64,000 nucleotides of DNA from Anarhynchus alexandrinus (GCA_008711295.1 VUYV01000227.1:878667-942666); one strand, 5' to 3'; shown: positions 23,335-36,165, counted from the stretch's first letter. The notes: generated by a model not told the origin, from the sequence alone. Translations and numbers: made by a program.

Positions 23335-26300
23335 AGGGTACTGTCTCTGAGACTGATAGGCATCAGTTTTTGTGAAGATGTTCATTAAGAAAATGTTTCA
23401 CAGGACGTGAAACTACTTCCGTTGCTGATGTATTTTTGAGACACAAGTAGACAATAATAACTCCTTGTATGAATCTCTTCAGGCAGTGATAGAAAGGTGA
23501 GGACACAGTACACAATAGCAGTACAGCAATTTTCTTAGGTTTCTGAAAGACAGAAAGTCAGAATGTATGTTTTTCTTGTCTTGAAACCATTCATCAGCCA
23601 GTGGCTGTACAGGAGATGGTCTACTCTTAGACGTGATAAGACATCAGATTGAAAATAATCTTCCCATTGGGTTTTTTTTGTATAGAAACAACTGAATTCT
23701 TTGGTAGTAAGTGCAGGAAAACAGCAGAATTTCAGTGCATTTGATGACCATCTGACGGCCTCATTAGAAAAGGGAAGGTCACCAAGAAGAGAAACTACTC
23801 AGGAATGCTGTCATCAGAATTATCAACATTACTCCTTATTAAGTTTATAATTTAGAACTACTGCTCAGAAAAGTCGGTATTCAGGCTTTTGACCAAGGAC
23901 TCTATCATAAATTAATGAAGACATGTGTTGTTAGAATTCAATTTTAAAAGATACTAACAACTAAATATTGCTGCTGACCACTCAACAATTGTAGAAGACA
24001 CAGAATGTAATTCATTTGATGTGACTAATTAATCACAGGAACAATATTACATGTATCTCTTTAAGATGAAATATATTTCCAGGTACAAAACAGAGAATTT
24101 TAAAATCTAAAATTCAAATATTTCTTTGGGTTTAGCAGACTATAGAGACATGAAAGATACCCATTCATTGTCAGTTTTATTCAATGATCAAGGAGTTGTA
24201 AATACTTCACCATCTCAGGACCAACCATGACAGACAAAATCTCTTCTCATATTGAGACTGACATGTCCACTATTGCTTCCACTTTCTTCAGGTCAAGTCC
24301 AAATGTGACTGTATTTGTTTTAAATATCGAGGTGGGACTCATCTTACTTAAGCTCGTCTCTATAAAGCAAAACCCTAAACCCCTAATTCTTAGTTCAACA
24401 TTTTAGTCAGTGGTGAGATAGCCAATACAGCAAATGGAGTCCAGAGGGATGGAACTGATCTACTGGCAGGGGCTTGATTCCGTTGCCATATCACAGACAG
24501 CAGTACCATCTGAGATACCGTGGAGTGTCCCATCTGACCTCCACCTGCAAGTCCAGAAAGTCAGGGGTCTTCTCTAGGTTCTGCATCACGGCTGTCATCT
24601 CTCTAGATGCCTTGAAGAGCGTAGGATATCTTAAAGGGCCTATATTTAAACAACCAAATTGAAAACTGGGTGTTTAGTTTATGAAGAGATTAAACTGCTC
24701 TCTGTAGTCTACTGACTAGATCTCCTCTGACTATAACAGGAGTTTAGACACACGTCTTCTCTTCAGGCACCTCTACTGTTGGAACCCACAGATACATGAA
24801 ATGGTTTTCACATTTTGTATATTAATTCTAACCTCACAATGGCTGAGAACAATTTTCCTGGAAGTTCTTCTATTTTTGATTTTGTTTTCCCCTATAAAGG
24901 CCAGGATAGACTAAACCTGTTGATCCTCTGGGCACATTGAAAACCCCTTGACTGAGGCTTTTGCCTTAGGGGAGAAGCAGGGCATTGGGCAAGGGCTATA
25001 TTGTATTGTGCAGCTGAGTCTCCTTCAATTTAGTTTTACATCAGTCAACCATTACTCATTGTTCTTAATAATTTACATGTGCACCCAGAGAGATTGTGAT
25101 GAGCATAATTTTTAAAAAATGAATAATTAAATGAAATAAAGAAAGAAGTAAATGAATGAGGATGTCATGCTGAAAACGATCTATTGAGGATGATATATAT
25201 CATAATGGGAAAATCAAATACTGTGTTCTTATATTGTTAAAACAAAATGACGCTTCCCTAGTGATGTAAAGTAATCTGAAGCTTTAGAAGCCTGAACTTA
25301 ATATGTGAGTCGTTTTTTTTTATTCATGTGTAGGTTGAATAAGAGAAAATATTGCCACTGATGAGTCAGAAGCATCCTCTCTGTCAACAGATACAATAGG
25401 ACTCCTATTGCAAGGATTATCACAGGGATTGTCACAAAGATTACTTAAAATTGTGTCCGTCAAAGCATTGTTGAATGTACTACACGGAAAAAAATGTGTA
25501 CCAGTGAATCATGATAAATAATACCTTTTTCAGGTATTTCTGTGCCCTTAGTAGCCCTGCTGAGATTCAGCACACATGTAACTGTTTTCAAGATCAATGA
25601 ATAAATATTTTAAGTTGAAAAACTAAGAACAAGACAATGATAGAAAGAAGAAATAGGGAGAACCAATGGAAGGAAATAGTACAACACAAGGATGTTTTGT
25701 GTTTTGCATCAGTGCATACACCTCTTCATGATTCATTACTTTTATAAGCATAGTCATCTTCATATAAACATAGTTTTTCTTTAAGAAGTATATATTTTAG
25801 TTACTTTTGGTGTGTGCCAGTTAATATTATTAAAGCATGGTTGTTGCAGGTCCAAACTATTTCATTGCAACTCTTGACTGACATTATTGTCATACTTCTG
25901 CTCATCCTATGGCCTTCATTATTTATCATCTAGTTTTTCACTCTCCATTGATTTACAGCTTCACTTCTGAACAACAATTCTTACATATTCCTCTTTCTGT
26001 CTTCCCCTTATGGTTTCTTCCCATTGATGCATGTGTAAGATGAAAAACTGAGCAAGACAGAAAAAGCAGTGTATGGAAATTACTATGTCCTAAGAGGAGA
26101 ACCAAAGTATATGGATATTCAGGTAGGTATAAAGATTTATAGATAGATATGCACATATTTATATATATGATTATTTTACAGAAATACAAGTACTTATATA
26201 AAGAGGAATATTCCTTAAATTAATCTCAACATCATATTGTAAATATGTATATGCACATACAATATAAATATTGTAAAATATTACGTTGGTGATATGGGGA

Positions 26301-27300
26301 AACTCCACCTCAACAGTAAGGGAGGAATTGACCTCTTCCAGTTTCTAGTCTGTTTTCTGGAAGCAATTATTTCCAGCATGCACAGGCAATGAGGGAACTC
26401 AAGCACTGAGCAGTATGCCACGTTGCACAAGACAAGAAGATAATGTACATCACCTCGTTCATTCTCTTCTTAATTATTAATACTGCACATTAGAACCAAT
26501 GTATATAATTTTGTAATAATGGTAGTCAGGAAGGGGAGAGAGAAAACATAAAAAGTCCCAATATTCTGTATATTTCTCATACAACAACATATATATTTTT
26601 AAATATATGTATAAAATCACAATTTTAAAATTTATTTCAAGCTGTATCTTTGGGGATTATTTGTGTTCAAATCTTTTATAGATTTATGATTCACATATAT
26701 TAAAATAGTCAGCAGAGGCAATAAAACCCTCAGGGAATCACCCATGCAGTCACTATTCCCCCAATTTGACACAGGCCTTTTTACAAAAACCCTCATTATG
26801 TATGTCAAGCATCCGCTGTTTTATCCCATCTTCAATCCCAGCTGCTTTGTGTTAAGCAAGAGTCTGTGAAGTGAATCTAAACCCACAGTTTCTTGAAAAT
26901 TAAAATGTTATGCCCCGTATGACACGGGTATTGACTGCATCCTTCGGAGAGGTTAACAGGGCCACTAAACTGTGACTCCTCATAGCTGCGAACGCATTAA
27001 AGAGGGGGAATGTTTTGTACTGTAGCGCAACAGGAGCGCATGCATGCTTTATACCACATTTCGGTTTCAAATGGCCAGAAGAGGCTCAAAAAGTAACCGA
27101 GTTCCAAAATGCAGTAGCGTTGTTCACAGTTGTTTGTTTTCTAAAGGATCATCTAGCACAGGATAACTGGGGTGAAGAAAGGCTGGAATGCCTCCACTGT
27201 TGACACTGGGCAGCAGACCAATGTCCTGGAAACACCCTTGAAACTGATGCCTAGGGCAGATTTCTGTGATACATGTCCAGTATGAGCTAGTCATTTAGAG
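23335..27300. other. AT-rich unique DNA with a CpG-retaining block
   Basis: No gene is recognised. The notable part is about 26890-27180, which keeps many CpG dinucleotides in an otherwise CpG-poor region. AT-rich stretches with ATATAT-type sequence lie at about 26150-26280 and 26580-26620. The block at 24470-24610 is somewhat more GC-rich, with no recognised origin. Confidence 0.55.
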
Positions 27301-27304
27301 AAAA

Positions 27305-27715
27305 TAGAATCATAGAATCATTTAGGTTGGAAAAGACCCTTAAGATCATTGAGCCCAACCATAAACCTAACACTAACAAGTCCACCACTTAACCATGTCC
27401 CTAAGCATTAAATCTACTTCTCCAGGGATGGTGACTTCACTACTTCCCTGGGCAGACTGTTCCAGTGCTTGACACCCCTTTCTGTGAAGAAATTTCTCCT
27501 AATATCCAATCTAAACCTCCCCTGGCGCAACTTGACGTTGTTTCCTCTTCTATCGCTTCTTACTTGGAAGAGACCGACCCCCACCTCACTACAACCTCCT
27601 TTCAGGTAGTTATGGAAGGTGACAAGGTCTTCCTTGAGCATCCTTGTCTCCAGACTAAAGAACCCCAGTTCCCTCAGCCTCTCCTCATAAGACTTGTTCT
27701 CTAGACACATTCCAG
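27305..27715 (-). mobile_element. CR1 LINE, 5'-truncated, 3' end at left
   Basis: The left edge 'tagaatcatagaatcattta' is the reverse complement of the CR1 octamer tail, so the element lies on the minus strand. From right to left it encodes the ORF2 C-terminus in a frame still open for 110 codons (27746-27414). Segments [18 protein letters not shown] and [20 protein letters not shown] are typical of CR1. The 5' limit near 27715 is where similarity fades in the sequence encoding the [10 protein letters not shown] segment, so only about 410 bp of the ~4.5-kb element was copied, the usual fate of CR1. It is moderately old and non-autonomous. Confidence 0.9.
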
Positions 27716-28395
27716 ACAGTCTCAGAATTGAAACAAAACCTCCCATTCCAGCTGTCCCCCTTCCTGATTACCTGTTCATACCCCATGAGGTGTTGTGTTA
27801 TGTATTTGGGGAGACATACATTTCTATGCTACAAAAGATGGGTGAAAAGTAGACCTTATGTAGGGAATAAGCTTCAAGTGCAGTAGACAAATGCTGTACT
27901 CTAACATTATCAGCTCATTAAATTTTGATGTGAAAGATCACAGAACGTAGAGATTCTACTTCAGACGAAACTAGGAAATAATCAAATTAACATTAAGGCA
28001 GAGATAAACCATTTTAAGTTGTTTGCATTCCTGTGATACATAAGCAGACATAAGTTCTCATTGCTAAAAAAAAAAAAAGGAGAAAAGTGAATAGATGAGA
28101 ACTGCTTCTTTGTGGCACAAACAAATGACTTGCTGTGGGCTGCTGTGCTGTAGGCTGTGTGTGTACATAGCCTGTTATGAAATCCTTACAGGGGTTTTTG
28201 GCTCATTTCCTGTACAACGTTTTCAAAATTTCCCCACTCTATTGGCATCTTCTGGAACTTTCTTGTGCATTTTTCACTTCAGCTTGGATCAGGTTCTTTA
28301 TTTTTTTCCTCTAGTATTACCGTTTTTCTTTGTTGTTCTCATTATTAATCTTTTAAGCGTTATTTAAATTGTAGATGCTTCCTTTTGTGAGGGGT
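27716..28395. other. Spacer between two CR1 fragments
   Basis: AT-rich sequence with a poly-A run at about 28066-28078. The 90-codon plus-strand frame at 28095-28367 is hydrophobic at its end because of a T-rich stretch. It has no recognised motif and is probably chance. Confidence 0.5.
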
Positions 28396-28399
28396 GCAG

Positions 28400-29318
28400 A
28401 TGCTAAGAACCTTATTAGAACAGTGCATGAAGGGGAAGTCCTGCCCGGCCAAGCTGACAGCCTCTCACATGGGATGACCAGCTCAGGGGATGAGGGGAGA
28501 GCAATGGACACCGTTTCTCTTCACTTCAGCGAGGTGTTCTGCCCTGTCACCCACAACATCCTCATGGACGCACTGAGGAGGAGGTACAGCCTAGAAAAAT
28601 GGACAGTCACTGAAAACTGGATGAATTGCCAGGCTCACAGGGAAGTCATTAGTGGAGCAAAGTCCACTGGAGCCCAGTCACCAGTAATGAAACCCACAGG
28701 TGAATACTGGGGTCAGTACTATTTAATATTTTCATTAATGACTTGGATTGTGGGACAAGCTGCACCCTCAGCATGTTTGCAGATGAATCAAAGCTGGGGG
28801 GAGAAGTTATACACCAGATGGAGTGCCACCATTCAGAGAGACCTTGACAGGCTGAAGAAGTGGGCAAAAAAGAATCTCAGGAAGGTCAACAAAAGGGAAC
28901 GATGAGTCCTACCCCTGGGGTGGAATAACACTAGGCACCAGAACAGGCTGGGAGCCAAGTGGCTGGAGAGCAGCTTTGCAGAAGTGGACCTGGTGGTACT
29001 GATAGATAACAAGTCAAGCATGAACCAGCAATGAGCCCTTGTGGGAAAGAAAGCCAAGGGCCTCCTGGGCTGTACTAGAAGGAGTATTGCAAGCAGGTAG
29101 AGGGTGATGACTTTCCCCCTCTGTGCAGCCCTGGTGAAAGATATTTGGAGGGCTACATCCAGTTCTGGACTCTTTTACTGTGATGGAGGTCAACCACTGG
29201 GACAGAAAGGCCGTGGATTCTTTATCCATTGAGACATCCAAAAGAAAACTAGACACAGACCTGGGTATCCTGGACCGTGGACGTCCTGAGGTACTTTCCA
29301 ACAAGTCTGTGATCCTAC
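28400..29318 (+). mobile_element. Diverged CR1 LINE fragment: RT domain to 3' UTR
   Basis: Read on the plus strand, 28375-28905 keeps an open frame of 176 codons carrying a worn CR1 reverse transcriptase. AMDTVSLHFSEVF...THNI at about 28500-28560 corresponds to AVDVVYLDFSKAFDTVSHNI, with the first catalytic aspartate replaced by histidine. LEKWTVTENWMNCQAHREV follows. The YADD-like region near 28770-28800 is frame-shifted. [16 protein letters not shown] at about 28833-28880 matches the post-palm region. Beyond the frame's end, 29020-29130 corresponds to SMNQQCALVxKKAKGLLGCTR. 29280-29318 ('ggtactttccaac...tctgtgatcc') matches the 3' UTR end. Catalytic residues are lost, so it is a relic. Confidence 0.82.
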
Positions 29319-29809
29319 GCTCAGCTCTTTCCCCATGCTGACCCAGATTTATTTCTAGAGTAAGTTCAAATAACTGAGAAGGTTTTATGTTAATATTCAA
29401 GATGCAGAGCATCAAAAGCTCCGGAGACAGAAATGCAGTACCAGGTGAAATGCACTCTGCAATCCAGGCTCTGTAAAGGCTCTTATGCTAGGACTGAAAA
29501 CACACTAAGAAGTATTGGTAGATCTTTGCTTTCCAGAAGCAAATCATGCTGACACACCTTCCCATTTAATTCTTTCCTAAAATCTTATTTTATCATTCAA
29601 TTTCTGCTGAAAGTCTGGTAACAGTTTTCAGGAAATACCCTGTATTTTATATTTTTTTCACTAGTTCAAATGGATGAACAGTTCATATATGTTTATTAAT
29701 ATCTTGGACACTGAATAACACCAAATCTAGAAATAAATTCTTGTTAGTAGAGTCCTTGATGTATTGCTTCAGGAAATAATCATTTGTTATGTCAGTCATT
29801 CCACATGCC

Positions 29810-30005
29810 ATCAGCCAATATCTCAAAGGTTTCTCCGTAATTATTAGGGAGGCTAAAATCACCCATAATCACAATCTTACCTGTCTCACTTATCTGATCA
29901 TATAGTATTTCATTCTCCTGCTTTTCCTGTCATGTTGGTCTCTTGCAGTCACCTGCTATTAGGCCTTAAAACACTATCTATGAGCTCAATCCAATTGATT
30001 CTCTG
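29810..30005 (-). mobile_element. LINE ORF2 endonuclease-domain fragment (CR1/L2 clade)
   Basis: On the minus strand the sequence reads ENEILYDQISETGKIVIMGD followed by FSLPNNYGET. This resembles the endonuclease core of CR1/L2-clade ORF2 proteins, where VxMGDFNxPD carries catalytic residues. Here the asparagine after GDF has become serine. Upstream, about 29980-29995 reads RESIGLSS, resembling the ESIWIEL strand of the same domain. Stops and frame changes show decay. It lies about 500 bp from the plus-strand CR1 relic but in the opposite orientation, so it is a separate insertion. Confidence 0.55.
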
Positions 30006-33000
30006 GAGTTACAGTTCTTTTATGTGTTTCCTCGACAGATAAGGGCAAATCTTCCATTTCAGATCTTTTCTTTGAAACATCCTATAATCATGTATTCAAT
30101 GTTAAACCTTGTTTTTCAGGAAAAAAAAAAAAGAAAAAGAAAATAAGAAAAAACCCTGGCCCCCGCTTACAGTCATTTCCATGCATTTTCATAAACATTT
30201 CTGATTTTAAATTGTTAATGAAATGTTCCTCATCAGAAAATGTTTACATTACTTTTTACTTTACATTTTAACATGCCCCACGTCATGCATTTTTAGCCTG
30301 GTTCCATAAGCTTCTGCAATCCTGATGGGATATGTATGTGCCTATGTGTGCTTGTCTGTGTGTCTGCATGTTTGCATGTCTGTCAATTCTTCTTTAAATT
30401 GTTTTGAGCCATCTTGGTGATTTCAAAGTGCATTCAGCAATTTTGAAGAGATCTGAAAAATATGATTTTTTTTTTTTTTTAAATTTTGTGAAATGATGAA
30501 GTGGTAGAGAGAGACCTTTTCTAATGCTTCTACTCAAAACTGAATAAGCTTAACCTATTAAATAGCAAAGAATCTACAAGGGGGAGATACCATGGAAACC
30601 TGCACTAAGGTGGTGCGACTTCTGCTGCCCATGTCTAGTACTTCTGTGTTGATTATCATACTTTCCTTTCTTTTTCTTATCAGATTTCACTCTCCTTTCT
30701 CCTTATCTTCATTTATTTGCTAGAAAAAGATTTTTAAAATTGAGAACAAATGTAAAGAACATTGTAAATAAATGTTAAATACTTTTACCCCAGGACTTTT
30801 GAGAGGAAAAAAAAACCAACAACAAAACAAATTCTTTTTTATTCCCCCTTATTCCATCATCAGTTTTGCAGTTTTTTCTCACAAGGACCCAGCCGGTCCT
30901 TTCTGATGCTGGCAGCTTTTGAGCTGCATACAAGCAGTGCAATGCATTCGCTGAAGGAGGGTATGGCAAAGCACTGCCAATCACTTCAAACTTAACTCAG
31001 TTATATGCTTTAGATACTGACAGAAAGCAGTAATCTAACACAGAGTTGATATGTAAGATAACATTATTTTAGATGTACTTGGATCATACTATGTATCTAT
31101 GGGTAGAGAAGACATTACACATCCCATGTATTGTCTCCTCCATCCTTTTGAGAGACCCCATGTTTCCTACTATCCTGCTAAGTTAACACTCTTGGCATGG
31201 CCCATAGCTGTGGTTTCTCCCTTGAAGATGCCTCTTAGGGCTTCACTGGTTCCTCAGACCTTCTCTGAAGTCCTTCAAAGACATGTGAAAGTGCAATGGG
31301 TGCATGTAGAGGTGACATAGTGCTGGGTGGGTCAGTTTGTGAGATTCTCCAAGTGCTGTCTGTACTGTGATACCCTGTACCGCGGTTATTTCATCCACCT
31401 CTTGCTATGATGCACTGTGTGGGCCGAGTGGCCTGGGTCAGCTTTACATATGGAGTTTCTGTGTACCATGCACAGTCTGTAAACCCCTGGAACCCTTCCA
31501 GGGCATTCATTCGCGTAGTGTGTAAATGTCAGCCTATGTCAGTCTAAGGCTACGATATGGGATTTAAATCTACAGATAAACAAGATAAAGACATGGGCAG
31601 GTGAGGGTGCGTAGTTTTGGTTTTCTGTAGATTTGTGTTAATCTCCGAGTTTGATCATAAAGCACTGCATCTCAAAAATTCAGTTGAGCTTTTACGTTGC
31701 TACATGCCCACATTTCCCTTGAGTGTTCCTTTATCACACCAACTATCTGACTGAGGCACATGACTTAATCTGTTCAATAGCTAAGCAATTTGGCTGACCT
31801 TATCATCTTTGTATCCAACACCATCAAGAGAAACTGCTTACCTTTGCTTAACTAGTAACGAAACCTTTCATCTCTTGAAAGGTATTAAATGTTAAATTAT
31901 AAAACATCACTAGAAAACTGAGATTGTCTGTCTCTCGTGGTTCCTTTTTCTATCGCTATGAGAAAAATAATCAATGAACAACTTGAACCTGATATTGTTC
32001 TGCCAGTCTTGGAAAAATCCAGAAAGCCCAGAACTACATGCAAATTAATTATTAAAAGTAATGCTGTACAGTACTGTCATTATGTTTCATGTTGTAGAAT
32101 ATTTTTCAAACTATGTCTTGAAAGGCTTTTTGAAGTTGTAATATACACCTTAGAGATCCAAATAACAGCAGTTGAAAAGAGAGAGTGAAAGGGCAAGAGA
32201 TAACCAGTGAAGAAGAAATGTTTTCAGATGGGGTTTGCAAATGGATGGAGAAGCGGAGTGTGATGCAAAGAGTGTTTGAAACAACAGGAGCGACAAAATG
32301 TAGTGACAAAATTGTAGAAAGACACCAGAGGCAGGTGCTACATAAATGAAAAGGGAGGACACTGGGGAGGTTTCTAAAGTACTGTGATATCAATAAAGAG
32401 CTAGACTGATCCCTACTGGGTTTTCTCTTTCAGCAGCGCTGGAAATGTGCAAGTAATTTCATTGGAAACATATCTGGTTCCTAAATGGTAAATATTTTTA
32501 ATATTCCCCCAAACTGTAAGAGTTTTTCATAGTTTGCTTATAGCTGTACGTACTTATGGAAAGTTTTCCTTACAAAAAGAGAAAAAACAACATGAAATCT
32601 ATTGAAATACAGATTTTTTGTTAAGCATTTTTGTATTTATTTAGTTTATAATAATGCAATAAAGCCTTATTCCACGTGTTGTGAAATTTATGAAGACTGG
32701 GATAAGAGTCATCTCACCTAACTCAAGCATTTACAGCGGAGATTCTGACATCTGAGCCAGCCACACACTGCAGAGAAATGGACAATTTTGGGTCATGGTT
32801 CATCTCTCTCTGGCCATCTAACACAGGTCAGACGAATGGTGCCCTGCAGAGATTAACTTTCCCTGTACAGAGGGCTGGGGACTGTTCATTCGGACTTCAG
32901 CACCTACTCTGAAAACCTCTGTAGGTAGAGATGATACTTCTCCTAGTCACCACAGGCTCCACGAACCATGAGATTGCTTGTTTCCCCCAGTATATGCTGC

Positions 33001-34865
33001 CTGAAATAGTCAAATTTCCAACTGGGCTGGCTCATATTTGGCCCCGTGGTTGGGTAGGATTCAGGTCTTAATGTATCATAGGGACCGGCAAGGAAAAAAA
33101 CATGTCTTGGATAAGTTTTAGTACCATGTTTTTAACAGTGTTTTCAAGGGGGGTGGGGGTGGGGGGAAGGTTGCCTGACTCACACATAGGCTCGACTAAC
33201 TGTCTACGGACCTGAGTTTTTAGTTTTAGCTGAAACTGCTTTCCTATCACAATACAAGGTCTGATTGTTGCTGAGCTTGACTCGGCTGACAGTCCCCGCT
33301 CTGGAGCTAACAGCAGGGGGTATGAGAAAATGTGCATTAGTAGAATCTCTAGTTAGGATAAAATATTTACAGGTGACAGACGATTTCATTTTCATCTGAG
33401 GCCTATTGCCTTGATACTGACTTTCTCAGGTTCAATTGTCAATTAATGAAATAAGTGTGTGTTTTTTTTTTTTATTAAAGATGTTTTGAATGTTTAAAAT
33501 GACACTAATTTTCTTAGGTTTCCATAGTGACTACAAATGGAATATTCTTGATACAATCCCTTTTTTTCCTAAGGATTGGACACATTAAATCCTGAAACTG
33601 CTTGAATATACTTTGTTATAATTGTCTTATATTCATTAGATATGTGCAGTAAAGGGAGCAGTGACATTCAGAAGCTCCATCTGAAACGACTCATTCAAAC
33701 TTTAAGACAACGATTTCTGACAAAAGAGATTTGTCTTTTCAGGTATGGACTGTTATACTCTCTATTTGCATACAGAAAAGTGCTTTGGGATGTCGGTAAA
33801 TTTGCATACAAGTATACAATAACTAGTGATAAAGCCAGTCAATATAGCACCCATGAATCCAAGACCACTTTTATGTCAGTCTCCACGTCTTCCTATGATT
33901 ACACCCTTAAGCTTTGTACTATATGTTACAGGAATATTTTACAGCTAAAAACCTACAGATGTTTTTTAAAATTGGGTTCCACTACCATCCCTACTCCACA
34001 CCTGTACTGTCTTTAATTTTAAAATTGTTATCTCCAGGACATTCCTTGAAACAAAAAAAAAAAGATGAAAACCATCTAGCTTGAGGGTGACAGACCTCTT
34101 TGTCTGGAACAAGCTAGTTTTATTAGTATGCTGTCAGAAAATGGAAAATAAAAAAAATGTACTTGGTGATAGACTGGAAGAAAATTTAAATTATACATAC
34201 AAATTTGCTTTGCTTCAGACATTAGCATCTGATTCTTCTTCATAACAGTATTGAACTTTTATTTGTGTGTGAGTTCCTTAACAAAATGCAGAAAGGCTGC
34301 ATAATCCAAACCAATCGTCCAAAATGCTGCTCTGCATATTAAAAGCATTTATTGCTCATTACATGTACATGATAACCCAGGTAAGAGTGCTGTTCTGCAG
34401 GGTTTGATGCTCTAGCAAGGCTGACTTGGGGTGCTCCCTGACTTTCTTTGCACGGCACACCAAGGGAAGCCATTAGTGGGTTTGGGTGTATTTCAGTGCT
34501 CTTCCTCCTTCAAATGAAACCATTCAGTTGGGAGCATTCACTCCCTATATTGAATAAATACTCTTGAAGATGAAATGATAAGCTCATGCTTGGCATGTGA
34601 AGAGCACAACCCTGACTGCCAGTGAGACAGGTTTCATCCTGGTTTATCTTGAGTTTATTTTGCCTGTAATTTCCCTCGTCACCACTGAACATCAAATTAA
34701 GGGCATATAGAAAGGATTTAGATAGAATTCTGATATTTATCAATTGTCAATTTGGCATTGACTGCAGAGATACTAACGCCACATGTAGGCACAACCACCA
34801 CTAGACTCTTAGTCTGGATTTTCAGAGAGAACTTTATGGATTTTGTGATTGAACTTTATGGATTT
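30006..34865. other. AT-rich unique DNA, no recognisable gene
   Basis: No gene is recognised. It holds an A-rich tract at 30121-30153, a poly-T run near 30467-30481, a T-rich run near 33463-33474 and a G-rich tract at 33148-33170. The frames at 32106-32393 (minus, 95 codons) and 33642-34016 (plus, 124 codons) have no family motif and no convincing splice sites. Near 31380-31560 the sequence is somewhat richer in GC and CpG but I recognise nothing there. Confidence 0.55.
33148..33170 (+). repeat. G-rich tract, possible G-quadruplex
   Basis: Runs of six, five and six G are separated by single T, then AAGG. Three long G-runs could be divided to give four stacked G-tracts with one-base loops on the plus strand. 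It is seen directly; the folding is inferred. Confidence 0.6.
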
Positions 34866-34866
34866 T
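34829..34866. repeat. 22-bp tandem duplication beside a CR1 insertion
   Basis: 'gaactttatggatttt' occurs at 34829-34844 and again at 34851-34866, a 22-bp period. It abuts the 5' breakpoint of the CR1 tail that starts at about 34871. It may be a local duplication made during insertion or an unrelated slippage event. Confidence 0.85.
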
Positions 34867-34870
34867 TGAT

Positions 34871-35015
34871 AGGTGTTCAAGGCCAGGCTGGATGTGGCCT
34901 TGGGCAACCTGGTCTAGTGGGAGGTGTCCCTGCCTATGGCAGGGGGGTTGGAACTCGATGATCTTCAAGGTCCTTTCCAACCTAAACCATTCTATGATTC
35001 TATGATTCTATGATT
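34871..35015 (+). mobile_element. Short CR1 3' tail with octamer repeats
   Basis: It begins in the end of ORF2 ('aggtgttcaaggccaggctg', near the FKARLD segment), runs through the CR1 3' UTR ('gaggtgtccctgcctatggc', 'ggtcctttccaacctaaacc') and ends in three ATTCTATG units. Its length is about 145 bp, extreme 5' truncation typical of CR1. It is well preserved, so relatively young. Confidence 0.95.
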
Positions 35016-36165
35016 TAAATTTCCTTTGATGTTTTTTATTAAAAAAAAAGCCAAAAGATAAGAACAATGAGTAGTATCAGAAAAAAAGAGGCAGCTTTTT
35101 GAATTTAAAGGCAAAAAAAAAAAAATCTAGTCTGTCATTTTTATCTAAACAGATAATAGGTATTAGAATGGTGTGTATTAAATGTTACCTAAGGGGAAAA
35201 TATACAAGGTTCCAAAAACATTAAGGCTGCAATACTGAGCAACTATTAATGATTGCCCTTGCAAACTTAATTCTGTGTCTCAATTCACTAAACGAGGCAG
35301 GGACCCCCTGTGACTGTGTAAAAAACATCTATGTGACGGTTAATTGACAGCGGTCCTACTGCTTCTCAGAGGAAAACAGTCCCTGGAATACCTCATAAGG
35401 AAATATCTCAGGCAACCCAAATGTACTGATCGCTACCAGCTTCCCCTACAACTGATTAGATTTGCGTGATTGTTGGAATATGGCTTATAATGAGAAACCA
35501 ACTCAAGCTTGAAACAGAAAGATGTTGGCTTCTCTTTAGTTAACCTCTGAATGTTGTGAATTATTGTATAGAGAGATATTCAATTGTAATGCATGCAGAT
35601 CAAATCCGTGCTTCTATTATTTTGTCAGTCGTTTACAGCACATCAACATTATACCTATCAGGGGGGTTTAAACTACTGTGTGAATAATCAAATCACAGTG
35701 TCTCCCCTGTACACCCGTGCAGGACGAGTAATGACAGTGTGGTTTCCCAACGGTTGCTGTGTAATCCGTATTTTTTTCCAAAGATACTTTAAGCAATGTA
35801 GTTCTGCTCAGAGAGTTTCTTACAAGTATTTTTCAAGCTCTTCCTACTTTCCATGGCAAGGCAATGCATTTTATAATGTCTAACAATGTGTATCTGGTAC
35901 TGTACTATACAAACAGAAGCTTTGCTGCAGAATTTCCTTCAGTTCCCAATAACTGAAAGGTAGTTATTTTGTAATTTGAGGTTTAGTGCATTTCACAGGC
36001 TCGAAGTGTGAAGCTATTGCAAAACTAGATGTGTTTCATGTGTAGATTTCTGCCTGGAATCACTGATTTTTCATCCAGCGGGGACTTTTTTCTCAAGGCT
36101 AAGAAAATCTGCCAAAAAATAAAAGTTCTTTTTTTAACCAAACCTTTAAAGAACACCTTATCAAT
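35016..36165. other. Spacer between two CR1 tails; possible conserved noncoding block
   Basis: No gene is recognised. The interval about 35560-35780 has scattered CpGs, an ATGCATGCAGATCAAAT-like stretch and ATAATCAAATCA-type motifs that fit regulatory DNA. The 96-codon plus-strand frame at 35593-35883 has no known motif. Confidence 0.45.

Noticed and set aside
27465..27704. 79-codon plus-strand frame
   Set aside because: Antisense of the minus-strand CR1 ORF2 end.
29014..29415. 133-codon minus-strand frame
   Set aside because: Antisense of the diverged plus-strand CR1 3' part.
33642..34016. 124-codon plus-strand frame
   Set aside because: The composition (S, T, Y, K-rich) follows AT-rich DNA. 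No motif or convincing splice sites were seen.
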